Below are positions 16,072-22,996 of a DNA stretch of 64,000 bases, one piece after another. Positions within the stretch are counted from its first letter, which is position 1, and each line of letters starts with the position of its first letter. The stretch is from Pseudoflavonifractor sp902362925. GTDB lineage: Bacteria; Bacillota; Clostridia; Oscillospirales; Oscillospiraceae. Below the pieces are notes generated by a model, which was given only the letters and a program-made list of their open reading frames with translations, did not search any database and was not told the DNA's origin. Where the stretch lies: NCBI GenBank assembly GCA_902362925.1, contig CABIYL010000002.1. One strand, given 5' to 3'. A program made the translations under genes and the position numbers.

Positions 16072-16596
16072 TTACAGCTCGACAGGCTCCACCTGGTCGA
16101 GGTCCAGCTCCACGGGGGTCTCACGGCCGAACATGGACACCACGATACGGACCTTTTCATGCTCCATATCGATCTCGTCCACAGTGCCCAGATAGGACTT
16201 GAGGGCGCCGTCGGTGATGCGGACATTGTCGCCCACCGCGTAGCCAATCACCACCTCGCGCTTTTCAACGCCGAGGGCGGCGATCTCCTCATCGGAGAGG
16301 GGGATGGCCTTGTTGCCGGATCCGACGAAGCCGGTGGCGCCGCGGACATTGCGGACCAGGTGCCAGGTCTCGTCGGTCATCACCATTTTCACCAGCACGT
16401 AGCCGGGGAACACCTTGCGCTCCACGGTCTTGGGGCCGTTGTCGGTGATTTCGGTGACCGTCTCCAGGGGAATGCTGACCTCCTGGATGAGGTCGTGCAT
16501 GTTGCGGTTCTCAACTGCCTTTTCAATGGAGGCGGCAACGGTGTTTTCATAGCCGGAATAGGTATGGACGACATACCACTTTGCACTTTCAGCCAT
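16072..16596 (-). CDS. nusG: Transcription termination/antitermination factor NusG
   Basis: 174 residues. The N-terminal NGN domain (WYVVHTYSGYENTVAASIEKA...) grips RNA polymerase. The C-terminal KOW domain (about 120-174, VGDNVRITDGALKSYLGTVDEID) contacts S10 or Rho. Couples transcription to translation. Directly after secE, as in most bacteria. Confidence 0.98.
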   Translation of the reverse strand: MAESAKWYVVHTYSGYENTVAASIEKAVENRNMHDLIQEVSIPLETVTEITDNGPKTVERKVFPGYVLVKMVMTDETWHLVRNVRGATGFVGSGNKAIPLSDEEIAALGVEKREVVIGYAVGDNVRITDGALKSYLGTVDEIDMEHEKVRIVVSMFGRETPVELDLDQVEPVEL

Positions 16597-16607
16597 GATT
16601 TACTCCT

Positions 16608-16919
16608 TTATGCGCCGGGGTTGAAAAGGTTCAGCAGCGCCTGCACAATGGCGTTAGCCAGGGCGTCGAAAACCCAGATGAAGATGCCCACCACGATAAC
16701 GCAGGCGATTACGATACCGGTGTTCTTCGCAACCTGCTTCCAACCGGGCCACTGTACCTTCTTCAGCTCGCTCTTCATTTCCTTGAACCACTTGGCGACG
16801 CGCGCGAAGAAACCAGGCTTGGACTTTTTCTCGTCCTTCGCCTTCTTGTCGGCTTTGGCGGGTGCGGACTTGGCGGCGTCCGCCTGGCCGGCCTGCTCGA
16901 TCTTCTCGTTTTCAGACAT
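16608..16919 (-). CDS. secE: Preprotein translocase subunit SecE
   Basis: 103 residues with one membrane helix (about 68-90). It carries the conserved KWFKEMKSELKKVQWPGWKQV amphipathic segment that clamps SecY. The Lys/Ala-rich N-terminal 35 residues are variable in the family. Between rpmG and nusG. Confidence 0.96.
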   Translation of the reverse strand: MSENEKIEQAGQADAAKSAPAKADKKAKDEKKSKPGFFARVAKWFKEMKSELKKVQWPGWKQVAKNTGIVIACVIVVGIFIWVFDALANAIVQALLNLFNPGA

Positions 16920-16960
16920 TCAGATACACCCTTCTTTCATGTGAGCCGTTTGTGCGCTCA

Positions 16961-17125
16961 TTACTTGGTCTCGTTATGGACCGTGTGCTTTCTGCAGAAG
17001 GGGCAGTACTTGTTCAGCTCCAGACGATCAGGAGTGTTCTTCTTGTTCTTGAACGTGTTGTAATTGCGCTGTTTGCACTCGGAGCAGCGCAGGGTGACCT
17101 TCACCCGGTTGCCTGCCTTTGCCAC
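16961..17125 (-). CDS. rpmG: 50S ribosomal protein L33
   Basis: 54 residues from a GTG start at 17125, with AGGAGGTG upstream. Translation MAKAGNRVKVTLRCSECKQR... to ...KYCPFCRKHTVHNETK shows the four zinc-binding cysteines (C14, C17, C41, C44) of the zinc-ribbon form of L33. First gene of rpmG-secE-nusG-rplK-rplA, preceded by a leader of about 225 bases. Confidence 0.96.
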   Translation of the reverse strand: MAKAGNRVKVTLRCSECKQRNYNTFKNKKNTPDRLELNKYCPFCRKHTVHNETK

Positions 17126-17355
17126 TTGTCGGCACCTCCTTTTTCATTTTGGGGCGATCCGGACATAAAAAATGCCGGATACGGCCCAATATGCCGAATC
17201 CAGCAACGTCCAGGCACAGAGTACACTATGCCCCTATACGCTACGGTGCGGATTCGGCATCATCTGCCTCCCTATGCCCGCTCTCAGCGGCAAAAGGGTT
17301 TGCACGTCATTACACCGTAAAAATGCGCACAAAAAAAGCCCTTTTCATAGGTGAT
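17126..17355 (-). ncRNA. Structured leader of rpmG-secE-nusG with competing hairpins
   Basis: On the minus strand, segment A (17260-17250, ATGCCGAATCC) is an exact complement of segment B (17201-17191, GGATTCGGCAT). B also pairs at 8 of 9 positions with segment C (17185-17177, GCCGTATCC), and the end of C (CGGCAT, followed by T6) can pair with the start of A. The pairings exclude each other and one ends in a U-run, which is how attenuators and riboswitches are built. I know of no described leader class at this operon. Confidence 0.55.
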
Positions 17356-17358
17356 AGT

Positions 17359-17387
17359 AGAATAGCATAGGGAAGACAGAAAGTCAA
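17359..17387 (-). promoter_or_regulatory. Promoter of rpmG-secE-nusG-rplKA
   Basis: TTGACT (17382-17387), 17-base spacer, TATTCT (17359-17364) on the minus strand. Back-to-back with the sdpR promoter. Confidence 0.8.
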
Positions 17388-17435
17388 GGGTTATTTGAGA
17401 AAAAAGTTTTGATTTTTGTTGGCGGAGGGGCGCGC

Positions 17436-17464
17436 TTGACAGGGCGTGCTCCGCCTGATAGAAT
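17436..17464 (+). promoter_or_regulatory. Promoter of sdpR-sdpI-ruvX
   Basis: TTGACA (17436-17441), 17-base spacer, TAGAAT (17459-17464). Confidence 0.85.
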
Positions 17465-17488
17465 CTATTTAAAGAAAATTTGAAATAG
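17465..17488 (+). promoter_or_regulatory. Candidate SdpR autorepressor operator
   Basis: Perfect 6-bp inverted repeat CTATTT-N12-AAATAG directly after the -10 box, AT-rich in a GC-rich region. A bound SdpR-type dimer here would block its own promoter, as known for SdpR. Confidence 0.6.
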
Positions 17489-17511
17489 CTTTTGCCGGAG
17501 GGGGGAGCGCT

Positions 17512-17901
17512 GTGGAGGGCCCTGGGATTTTCAAGGCCCTGTCCGACCCGGTGCGGCGGGAGATTTTGCTGCTGCTGCGGGGCGGAGAGCTGCCGGCGGG
17601 GGAGATTGCCGCCAGGCTGTCCATGACCGCCGCCGCCGCGTCCTATCATCTCTCCTGTATGAAGCGGGCGGGACTGATACGGGAGCGGCGGGAGAAAAAC
17701 TACATCTATTATGAGATGAACGCCACCGTATTGGAGGAGGCTGTGCTCTGGCTGAGCCAGCTGTGCGCCGGAGCAGGGGAGGAGCGCCATGAGGCACGAA
17801 AAACTGTGGAGGACGCTGTTTTACATTCTGATGGGGCTGCCACTGGTGGTGACGCTGGCGGCCCTGCTGGTGCTGCCGGCGGAGATCCCCATGCACTATA
17901 A
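17512..17901 (+). CDS. sdpR: SdpR-type ArsR-family autorepressor with extended C-terminus
   Basis: Winged-helix repressor starting at GTG 17512 behind GGAGGGGGGAG. Residues 1-90 carry the typical pattern GIFKALSDPVRREILLLL...LPAGEIAARLSMTAAAASYHLSCMKRAGLI, with no metal-binding cysteines, as expected for SdpR. Relatives are about 90-100 residues. This frame runs on to 129 residues, the last 35-40 being Gly/Ala/Asp-rich and lying inside the start of sdpI in another frame, so the overlap is 113 bases. The tail looks like a lost stop codon. Known role: the SdpR/SdpI pair gives immunity to SDP-type peptides in Bacillus; in clostridia the trigger is unknown. Confidence 0.85.
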   Translation: MEGPGIFKALSDPVRREILLLLRGGELPAGEIAARLSMTAAAASYHLSCMKRAGLIRERREKNYIYYEMNATVLEEAVLWLSQLCAGAGEERHEARKTVEDAVLHSDGAATGGDAGGPAGAAGGDPHAL

Positions 17902-18466
17902 CGCTGCGGGGGAGGTCAACCGCTGGGGCAGCAAGTATGAGATGCTGCTTTTGCCGCTGATTACCCTGCTGATGGGCGTCTTTCTTTTAAAGGTATCCTG
18001 GTGGAGCGGCAAACAGACGGGGGAGAACCGGACGGCGGTGCTGGCCATTGGATGCGGCGCGCTGCTGGTGTTCAATGTGATGACCGTGGTCTTTCTGGTC
18101 AAGGCCTACCGGATTGCCGCCTTGGGGACAGGGCTGGAGCTGTCTGTCAGCCGGATTCTGTTCGGCGTCACGGGGCTGCTGCTCTTCTGCCTGGGCAATG
18201 TGATGCCCAAGCTCCGGCGCAACGGCTGGTGTGGGGTGCGGACGGCCTGGACCATAGAAAACGATGAGAACTGGCGCAGAAGTCAGGTGGTGGGCGGCGG
18301 CGTTATGATGGCCGCAGGCCTGGTGCTGGCAGTGGGGAATGTGCTTCTGACGAGCGAGGAAGCCAGCCTGCTGTTCTCTATGCTCTGCGTAGTGCTGATG
18401 ATACCCGCTCTGCTGATTGCCCTGGCAATGCTGAAGCGGAAGATGGAAAAGGAGAAGAACAGATGA
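17789..18466 (+). CDS. sdpI: SdpI-family immunity/signal-transducing membrane protein
   Basis: 225 residues with about six membrane helices. Helix 1 (DUF1648-type, residues 8-33) is followed by PAEIPMHYNAAGEVNRWGSK, the extracellular motif of the SdpI family. The last part (about 120-225) carries the SdpI domain with MPKLRRNGWCGVRTAWTIENDENWRRS. In B. subtilis SdpI protects against the SDP toxin and holds SdpR at the membrane. Its stop overlaps the ruvX start by four bases. Confidence 0.88.
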   Translation: MRHEKLWRTLFYILMGLPLVVTLAALLVLPAEIPMHYNAAGEVNRWGSKYEMLLLPLITLLMGVFLLKVSWWSGKQTGENRTAVLAIGCGALLVFNVMTVVFLVKAYRIAALGTGLELSVSRILFGVTGLLLFCLGNVMPKLRRNGWCGVRTAWTIENDENWRRSQVVGGGVMMAAGLVLAVGNVLLTSEEASLLFSMLCVVLMIPALLIALAMLKRKMEKEKNR

Positions 18467-18882
18467 GAATTATGGCCATTGACTACGGCGACGCCCGGAC
18501 GGGCATTGCCATTTCCGACCCCACCGGACTGCTGGCGGGATACACCACGGTGATCCACAGCCGGAAGAGCGAGGTGGTGGCGGAAGAGATCGCCCGCCTG
18601 GTGAAAGAGCACGGAGTAGAGGAGTTGGTGATGGGCTTTCCCCGGAACATGGACGGCACCGAGGGTCCCAGAGCGGAGCTGTACCGTGCCTTTGCCCAGC
18701 AGGTGGGGCAGGTGACCGGGCTGACCCCGGTCCTGTGGGATGAGCGCCGCACCACTGTGGAGGCCCATAATATCCTCCACGCGTCGGGCAAGCGGATGAA
18801 GCAGCACAAGAAGACGGTGGACGCGGTGGCGGCCACCCTGATTCTGGAGGGCTATCTCACCCGCCGCCGGACTCAGGGCTGA
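18463..18882 (+). CDS. ruvX: RuvX/YqgF-family Holliday-junction resolvase
   Basis: 139 residues, RNase H-like fold. Acidic active-site positions sit in MAIDYGDARTGIAISD (Asp7), in the strand before GFPRNMDG, and in KTVDAVAAT; WDERRTT is also conserved. Family proteins act in 16S rRNA 5' maturation and are proposed to resolve four-way junctions. ATGA start overlap with sdpI. The 3' end overlaps the convergent TauE-half gene by 26 bases. Confidence 0.93.
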   Translation: MRIMAIDYGDARTGIAISDPTGLLAGYTTVIHSRKSEVVAEEIARLVKEHGVEELVMGFPRNMDGTEGPRAELYRAFAQQVGQVTGLTPVLWDERRTTVEAHNILHASGKRMKQHKKTVDAVAATLILEGYLTRRRTQG

Positions 18883-19249
18883 GCGGATTCGGCCTTTTCC
18901 GAAAGAACTCGGTGACGCCCACATAGAGAAGATAGACCCCGAAGCACCGGCGGAGCAGGTGCACGTCCAGCCCGGTGGCCGCCCAGGCGGACAGGGCGGT
19001 ACCCAGCAGTCCGGCCAGAATGGCGGGGCAGGCGGCGGTACGGTCCACATAGCCGTTTTTGATGTGGGCGGGCAGTGCTGTGGCGGCGGTGGGGAGGAAG
19101 TAGAGCAGGTTGACCCCCTGGGCCAGGTTCTGGGGCACTCCGGCGAAGGACGTCATATAGATGAGCAGCAAGGTGCCGCCCCCTATCCCGAAGCCGGAGA
19201 GAATCCCGGTGAGGGCGCCTGCCAGAATGGGAATCATCCATTCCATCAT
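18857..19249 (-). CDS. TauE/SafE-family half-transporter, second half
   Basis: 130 residues with four predicted membrane helices and the family signature GILSGFGIGGGTLLLIYM near the N-terminus. The family exports sulfite, sulfoacetate or related organic anions; normal members have eight helices in one chain. The ATG at 19249 shares a base with the stop of the first half (TAATG), so the two halves are translationally coupled and presumably assemble as a heterodimer. A second in-frame ATG lies at 19246. The gene ends inside the 3' end of ruvX. Confidence 0.82.
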   Translation of the reverse strand: MMEWMIPILAGALTGILSGFGIGGGTLLLIYMTSFAGVPQNLAQGVNLLYFLPTAATALPAHIKNGYVDRTAACPAILAGLLGTALSAWAATGLDVHLLRRCFGVYLLYVGVTEFFRKRPNPLSPESGGG

Positions 19250-19611
19250 TAGAAAAAGAGCGCCTTCACGCCGCCGTAGAGGATGAACAGGGCGAACACG
19301 CGCCGCAGCCAGTCCATGTTCAGCCGCCGGAACAGCCGTCCACCCGCAAAGCCGCCAATCAGTCCGCCTATGAGATAGGGAAGGGCAAGCTGGAAGTCCA
19401 GCCCGCCCCGGAAGAAGTAGACGGCGGAGGACAGGGCGCACAAGGGCAGGATGATGGCCACCGAGGTGGCGAAGGCCTTCCGCTGCTCCAGGCCGCACCA
19501 GCGGGTGAGCAGGGGAACCAGAATCATACCGCCGCCTCCTCCGAAAAAGCCGTTGGCCACGCCTGCCGCAGCGCCGGACAGAGCGCACCGAATTTTTACC
19601 GGAACATGCAA
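19249..19611 (-). CDS. TauE/SafE-family half-transporter, first half
   Basis: About 120 residues with four membrane helices and the family motif ANGFFGGGGGMILVPLL. The best start is TTG 19611, with GGGAGGG 6 bases upstream and the family's usual short N-terminus; a GTG at 19632 is an alternative. The ribosome site lies in the 3' arm of the terminator that follows tcdA, so expression would need read-through or melting of that hairpin. It pairs with the next gene to make up a full eight-helix transporter. Confidence 0.78.
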   Translation of the reverse strand: MHVPVKIRCALSGAAAGVANGFFGGGGGMILVPLLTRWCGLEQRKAFATSVAIILPLCALSSAVYFFRGGLDFQLALPYLIGGLIGGFAGGRLFRRLNMDWLRRVFALFILYGGVKALFF

Positions 19612-19653
19612 AAAAATCCCTCCCAACGGCACTAGTCTGCCGCCGGGAGGGAT
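19610..19653 (-). terminator. Terminator after tcdA
   Basis: ATCCCTCCC (19616-19624) pairs with GGGAGGGAT (19645-19653), with an inner CGGCA/TGCCG stem. On the minus strand a U7 run follows. It lies 15 bases past the tcdA stop and contains the ribosome site of the next gene. Confidence 0.85.
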
Positions 19654-19667
19654 TTTCTATTCATGGT

Positions 19668-20393
19668 TTATTTGTTGTCGGGATTCAGACCGGCCAGGGT
19701 GAGCACTACGTCGCCCGCCATCATCAGCCCAGCCACAGGCGGCACCCAGGGCACGCTGGCCGGTACGCTCCGCCGTCCCGGAGGCGGGGCCTCCCGCTGG
19801 TCGGTGGCGTGGGGCAGTTCGGGGGAGAAGAGCACCCGGTGGTGCTGGATACCCCGGTTACGCAGTTCCTTCCGGATCACCCGTGCCAGGGGACAGCCCT
19901 CGGTCTTGGAGATATCGGTGATGCGGAACTGGGAGGGGTCCAGCTTGTTGCCAGTTCCCAGGGCGGAGAGAATGGGGATGCCCCGCTCTATGGCAGTCTG
20001 GATCAGGTCCAGCTTGCTGGAGACCATGTCGATGGCGTCCACAATATAGTCGTACCGGACGGAGAAGAAGTCCTCCCGGTTCGCCGGTTCATACTTGGAC
20101 ACCACAGGGCGGACCTTGCAGTCCGGGTTGATGTCCCGCACCCGGGCGGCCATGGCCTCAGCCTTGGGCTGGCCCCGGGTGGACCAGAGGGCCTGAATCT
20201 GCCGGTTCAGGTTGGTTACGCCCACCTCGTCGTGGTCGATGAGGGTCAGCGTTCCAACCCCGGAACGTGCCAGGGCCTCAGTGGCCCAGCTGCCCACACC
20301 GCCCAGGCCGAACACCGCCACATGGGCGGCGGCAAGGCGCTCCATGGCTTCGGGGCCCAGCACCATCTCAGTGCGCAGAAATTGTTCCTTCAT
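19668..20393 (-). CDS. tcdA: tRNA threonylcarbamoyladenosine dehydratase (TcdA/CsdL)
   Basis: 241 residues of the ThiF/MoeB/E1-like family. ATP-binding Rossmann motif VFGLGGVGSWATEALARSGVG (about 28-48), then LIDHDEVGVTNLNRQ, the adenylation-site pattern. It cyclises t6A to ct6A at position 37 of ANN-reading tRNAs. Start ATG 20393 has AGGAGGTATCC; a longer in-frame start at 20615 would run through hairpins and lacks support. The C-terminal PPxGRRSVPASVPWVPPVAG loop is typical of the family. Confidence 0.92.
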   Translation of the reverse strand: MKEQFLRTEMVLGPEAMERLAAAHVAVFGLGGVGSWATEALARSGVGTLTLIDHDEVGVTNLNRQIQALWSTRGQPKAEAMAARVRDINPDCKVRPVVSKYEPANREDFFSVRYDYIVDAIDMVSSKLDLIQTAIERGIPILSALGTGNKLDPSQFRITDISKTEGCPLARVIRKELRNRGIQHHRVLFSPELPHATDQREAPPPGRRSVPASVPWVPPVAGLMMAGDVVLTLAGLNPDNK

Positions 20394-20462
20394 GGATACC
20401 TCCTGATAAGACATTGGAAGAGGGGAGCGGGGCCATTGCCCCGCTCCCTGAGACGTTCGATA

Positions 20463-20631
20463 AACCCTGGGACCCAAGGTTTCGGAGGGAAAGATAGTGT
20501 GAAAGAAAACCGTCAGGGTTGTCTTTCGCGTATAATCAAACCACTTTTTCAAAATTGAAAAAGTGCCTCTGCCTGTCGAAAAAACATTTCCGACAGGCAG
20601 AGGGGGCGGGGCCAATTGCCCCGCCCCCTCT
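20463..20631. other. Cluster of hairpins between the foldase gene and tcdA
   Basis: Within the 251-base gap, four strong hairpins stand in a row. AGAGGGGGCGGGGC/GCCCCGCCCCCTCT (20601-20634 region, perfect 14-bp stem) is nearest the foldase stop. Then CTGCCTGTCG/CGACAGGCAG, the near-palindrome CACTTTTTCAA/TTGAAAAAGTG, and AAACC-TGGG/CCCA-GGTTT near 20463-20483. A further GC-rich hairpin lies near 20426-20452. None has a classical U-run on the minus strand. No promoter for tcdA was found. Confidence 0.65.
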
Positions 20632-20644
20632 TAGAAGCTCGATG

Positions 20645-22234
20645 TTAACCGACGTACTTGAAGCCGTCAGCCTTGACAGCCTCGTAACCCTCGGTGATGC
20701 TCTCAATCCAGCTGGTCATGTCGTCGTTCTGGAAGGAGCTCTTGGCGTTGATCTTCCAGCTGGGATCATTCCAGGCCTGGAAGTACATAACGTGCCAGCC
20801 GTACATACCGCTGTTGGTGTTCTCCACCAGGCCGGTGTCACCCTCGGTGTGCTCGCTGTCGAAGATCCAGTCGTTGAAGGTGTCAACCATCTGACCCTCT
20901 TCGACCTGAGTGTACAGGCCACCGTTGGAGGCGGAGCCGGAGTCGTCGGAGTTGGCCTTGGCCAGCTCGCCGAAGGACTCAGCGGTCTTGTCGCCGGCCT
21001 CCCACTGAGCCAGCAGGCTCTCGGCCTCGGCCTTGGCGGCCTCCATGGCCTCGTCGGTGGGAATGGTGGACTCGTCCACGTCCTCGGTGGCGGGGTCGTC
21101 CTCCTGGGTCAGCTCAGCCTTCACCAGGATGTGACGGATGTCAGCGGTGGGAGTCTCGTCCAGGTAGCGATCCAGGAAGCGGACCACATAGTAGCCGCTG
21201 GTGGACTCGAACACATTGATGTCACCCTCGGCACGGGCGGCGTCCTTCAGCCAGTCGCCGTAGGTGGTGGAGAGGCTGGAGCCGGTGGTCTCGGTGGAAC
21301 GGAAGGTGTTGGCGCTGTCCTCCTGGACATAGGTGTCAGCCAGCTCGGCGAAGTCGCCGCCGGCCTCCACATCGGCCATCAGCTTGTCGGCGTTGGCCTT
21401 GGCGGCCTCCATGGCGGCGGTCTTCTCCTCCTCGGTGGCCTCCACGGTGTTGCCGTCCTCGTCGGTGGTGGAGGGGGCGGAACCGCTCAGGAAAGCGACC
21501 TCATAGGAGAAGGTGTCGATGGAGTCCTTGTTCTCATCGTAGTAGGTGGTGTAGTCCTCGTCGGTGTAGGTCAGGGTATCCTGGTGAGCCTGCTGATACT
21601 CGGTGAGCATGATGGCACGCTTCAGGCAGCTCTCATAGATACCGGTGGTCATGTGAGAGCCGTAGATGGCCTGCAGGTAAGAGGCGTAGGAGTAGCCGGA
21701 GGTGGTGGCATTGTCCTTCATGCTGGAGATGGTGGAGTCGTAGGTCTCCTTGCCGCTCTCGGACAGCTCCAGGGAGAAGCCGTCCTTCTCGGCGGCGTCG
21801 GTGAGGGCGGCCACCTGAGTCAGGGCGTCCAGGGCGGACTCCATGAAGTAGTCATAGTAGGTCTGGGTCTGCTCCTCGTCCACATACTGATCCTTGGGGT
21901 CAGTGGCGGGGTTGAAGTTGGTCAGACCGGTAATACCCATGGTGGAGTAGTAGTAGAGCTGATACTCCTGCTGATAGGCGCTGTTGTAATAGTACTCAAC
22001 CTCACCGGCGGTGAAGTTGTGGCCGTTGACGGTAACTGCTGTGGCACGATTCTGGAAGAAGTTGGAGTTCCAAATAAGCAGCGCGGCGACCAGGATGACC
22101 ACCACCACGCCAATCACCCAGTACAGAATGGATTTGCGCTTGGCGGCCTGCGCCTCCTTGGCCTCCTTGAGCTCTTTCTGAGTCAGGTTCTGGCCGGCGC
22201 TCTGGCGCTGCTTTTTTTCTCTGGATGCGCTCAT
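20645..22234 (-). CDS. Membrane-anchored peptidyl-prolyl isomerase, PrsA/SurA type
   Basis: 529 residues. A basic cytoplasmic N-terminus (1-35) and one membrane helix (about 36-56, ILYWVIGVVVVILVAALLIW) anchor it outside the cell. There follow a SurA-like helical N-domain and two parvulin (PPIC) segments, the clearer one near 370-480 (TADIRHILVKAE ... FGELAKANSDDSGSASNGGLY ... WHVMYF). It assists folding of exported proteins at the membrane-wall interface. Unlike Bacillus PrsA it has no lipobox. Unusually rich in Asp, Glu, Thr and Tyr. Confidence 0.88.
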   Translation of the reverse strand: MSASREKKQRQSAGQNLTQKELKEAKEAQAAKRKSILYWVIGVVVVILVAALLIWNSNFFQNRATAVTVNGHNFTAGEVEYYYNSAYQQEYQLYYYSTMGITGLTNFNPATDPKDQYVDEEQTQTYYDYFMESALDALTQVAALTDAAEKDGFSLELSESGKETYDSTISSMKDNATTSGYSYASYLQAIYGSHMTTGIYESCLKRAIMLTEYQQAHQDTLTYTDEDYTTYYDENKDSIDTFSYEVAFLSGSAPSTTDEDGNTVEATEEEKTAAMEAAKANADKLMADVEAGGDFAELADTYVQEDSANTFRSTETTGSSLSTTYGDWLKDAARAEGDINVFESTSGYYVVRFLDRYLDETPTADIRHILVKAELTQEDDPATEDVDESTIPTDEAMEAAKAEAESLLAQWEAGDKTAESFGELAKANSDDSGSASNGGLYTQVEEGQMVDTFNDWIFDSEHTEGDTGLVENTNSGMYGWHVMYFQAWNDPSWKINAKSSFQNDDMTSWIESITEGYEAVKADGFKYVG

Positions 22235-22306
22235 GAATGTCTCAGTCCTCTCGTTGTAATAGGAAGGCGGGAGGCGCTCTGCCCGCCCGCTCTAACACAT
22301 CGTTGC

Positions 22307-22335
22307 ATTATACAGGAAAATGAGATAAGTTGCAA
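22307..22335 (-). promoter_or_regulatory. Promoter of the foldase gene
   Basis: TTGCAA (22330-22335), 17-base spacer, TATAAT (22307-22312) on the minus strand. Confidence 0.8.
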
Positions 22336-22417
22336 GTGTAAAATGTTGTTTGACGGGGGAAAGGGCGGAATCCGGCAGGTTGTTTCCGGTCACGAAATTT
22401 TAAAAATGTATTTTTTC

Positions 22418-22447
22418 TGAACCCGGCCGAGGGGCTGGGCCGTCTAA
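22418..22447 (+). promoter_or_regulatory. ECF-type promoter of the sigma-factor gene
   Basis: TGAACCC (22418-22424), 16-base spacer, CGTCTAA (22441-22447). The AAC -35 core and CGTC -10 core with 16 bases between them are the ECF-sigma pattern, not sigma-A, so the sigma factor probably drives its own gene. Confidence 0.75.
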
Positions 22448-22486
22448 TGGGTGAGACCGGTCAAAACACCCGAGAGGGGGAGAACA

Positions 22487-22984
22487 GTGACAGAACTGAT
22501 ACAGCGGGCCAGACAGGGCGACACGGAAGCCTTTGCGGCGCTGATGGAGGCCCGGAAACAGAGTTTTTATAAGATAGCGAGGAGTATGCTGGGTCGGGAT
22601 GAGGACGTGGCCGACGCAGTGCAGGAGACGGTGCTCATCTGCTTTGAAAAGCTGGGACAGCTGCGGCAGCCCGCCTATTTCAAAACCTGGGCCACCCGGA
22701 TTCTGATTAACGTCTGCCAGGATATGCTCCGGGCCAGACGCCGGGTGACACCGGTGGAGGCGGTACCGGAGCGGGGAGAGCCCGATCCGGGTCAGGCCAA
22801 CGCGGAGTTTCTGGCTCTGCTGGACAGCATCGACGAGAAATACCGGACAGTGCTTTTGCTGTACTACGGCGAGGGCTTTTCAGTCCGGGAGATCAGCACC
22901 CTTCTATCATTAAAGGAAGAGACGGTAAAGACACGGCTGAAGCGGGGCCGCAGCGCGGTCCGAATGGCCTATGAGGCGGAGTAA
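22487..22984 (+). CDS. ECF-family RNA polymerase sigma factor
   Basis: 165 residues with sigma region 2 (about 20-75, including DEDVADAVQETVLICFEKLGQL) and region 4 (about 110-160, DEKYRTVLLLYYGEGFSVREISTLLSLKEETVKTRLKRGR). It starts at GTG 22487 behind GAGGGGGAG; an in-frame upstream codon at 22451 would lie only a few bases from the -10 box and is rejected. The next gene, 12 bases on, is a membrane protein of the anti-sigma type. Confidence 0.93.
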   Translation: MTELIQRARQGDTEAFAALMEARKQSFYKIARSMLGRDEDVADAVQETVLICFEKLGQLRQPAYFKTWATRILINVCQDMLRARRRVTPVEAVPERGEPDPGQANAEFLALLDSIDEKYRTVLLLYYGEGFSVREISTLLSLKEETVKTRLKRGRSAVRMAYEAE

Positions 22985-22996
22985 GGAGGCAGAGCC

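Noticed and set aside
17119..17370. Short plus-strand frames upstream of rpmG
   Set aside because: They lie antisense to the structured leader and have no ribosome site.
19668..20615. Longer tcdA reading frame starting at 20615
   Set aside because: Would translate through several hairpins; the ATG at 20393 has a perfect AGGAGGT site and the family N-terminus.
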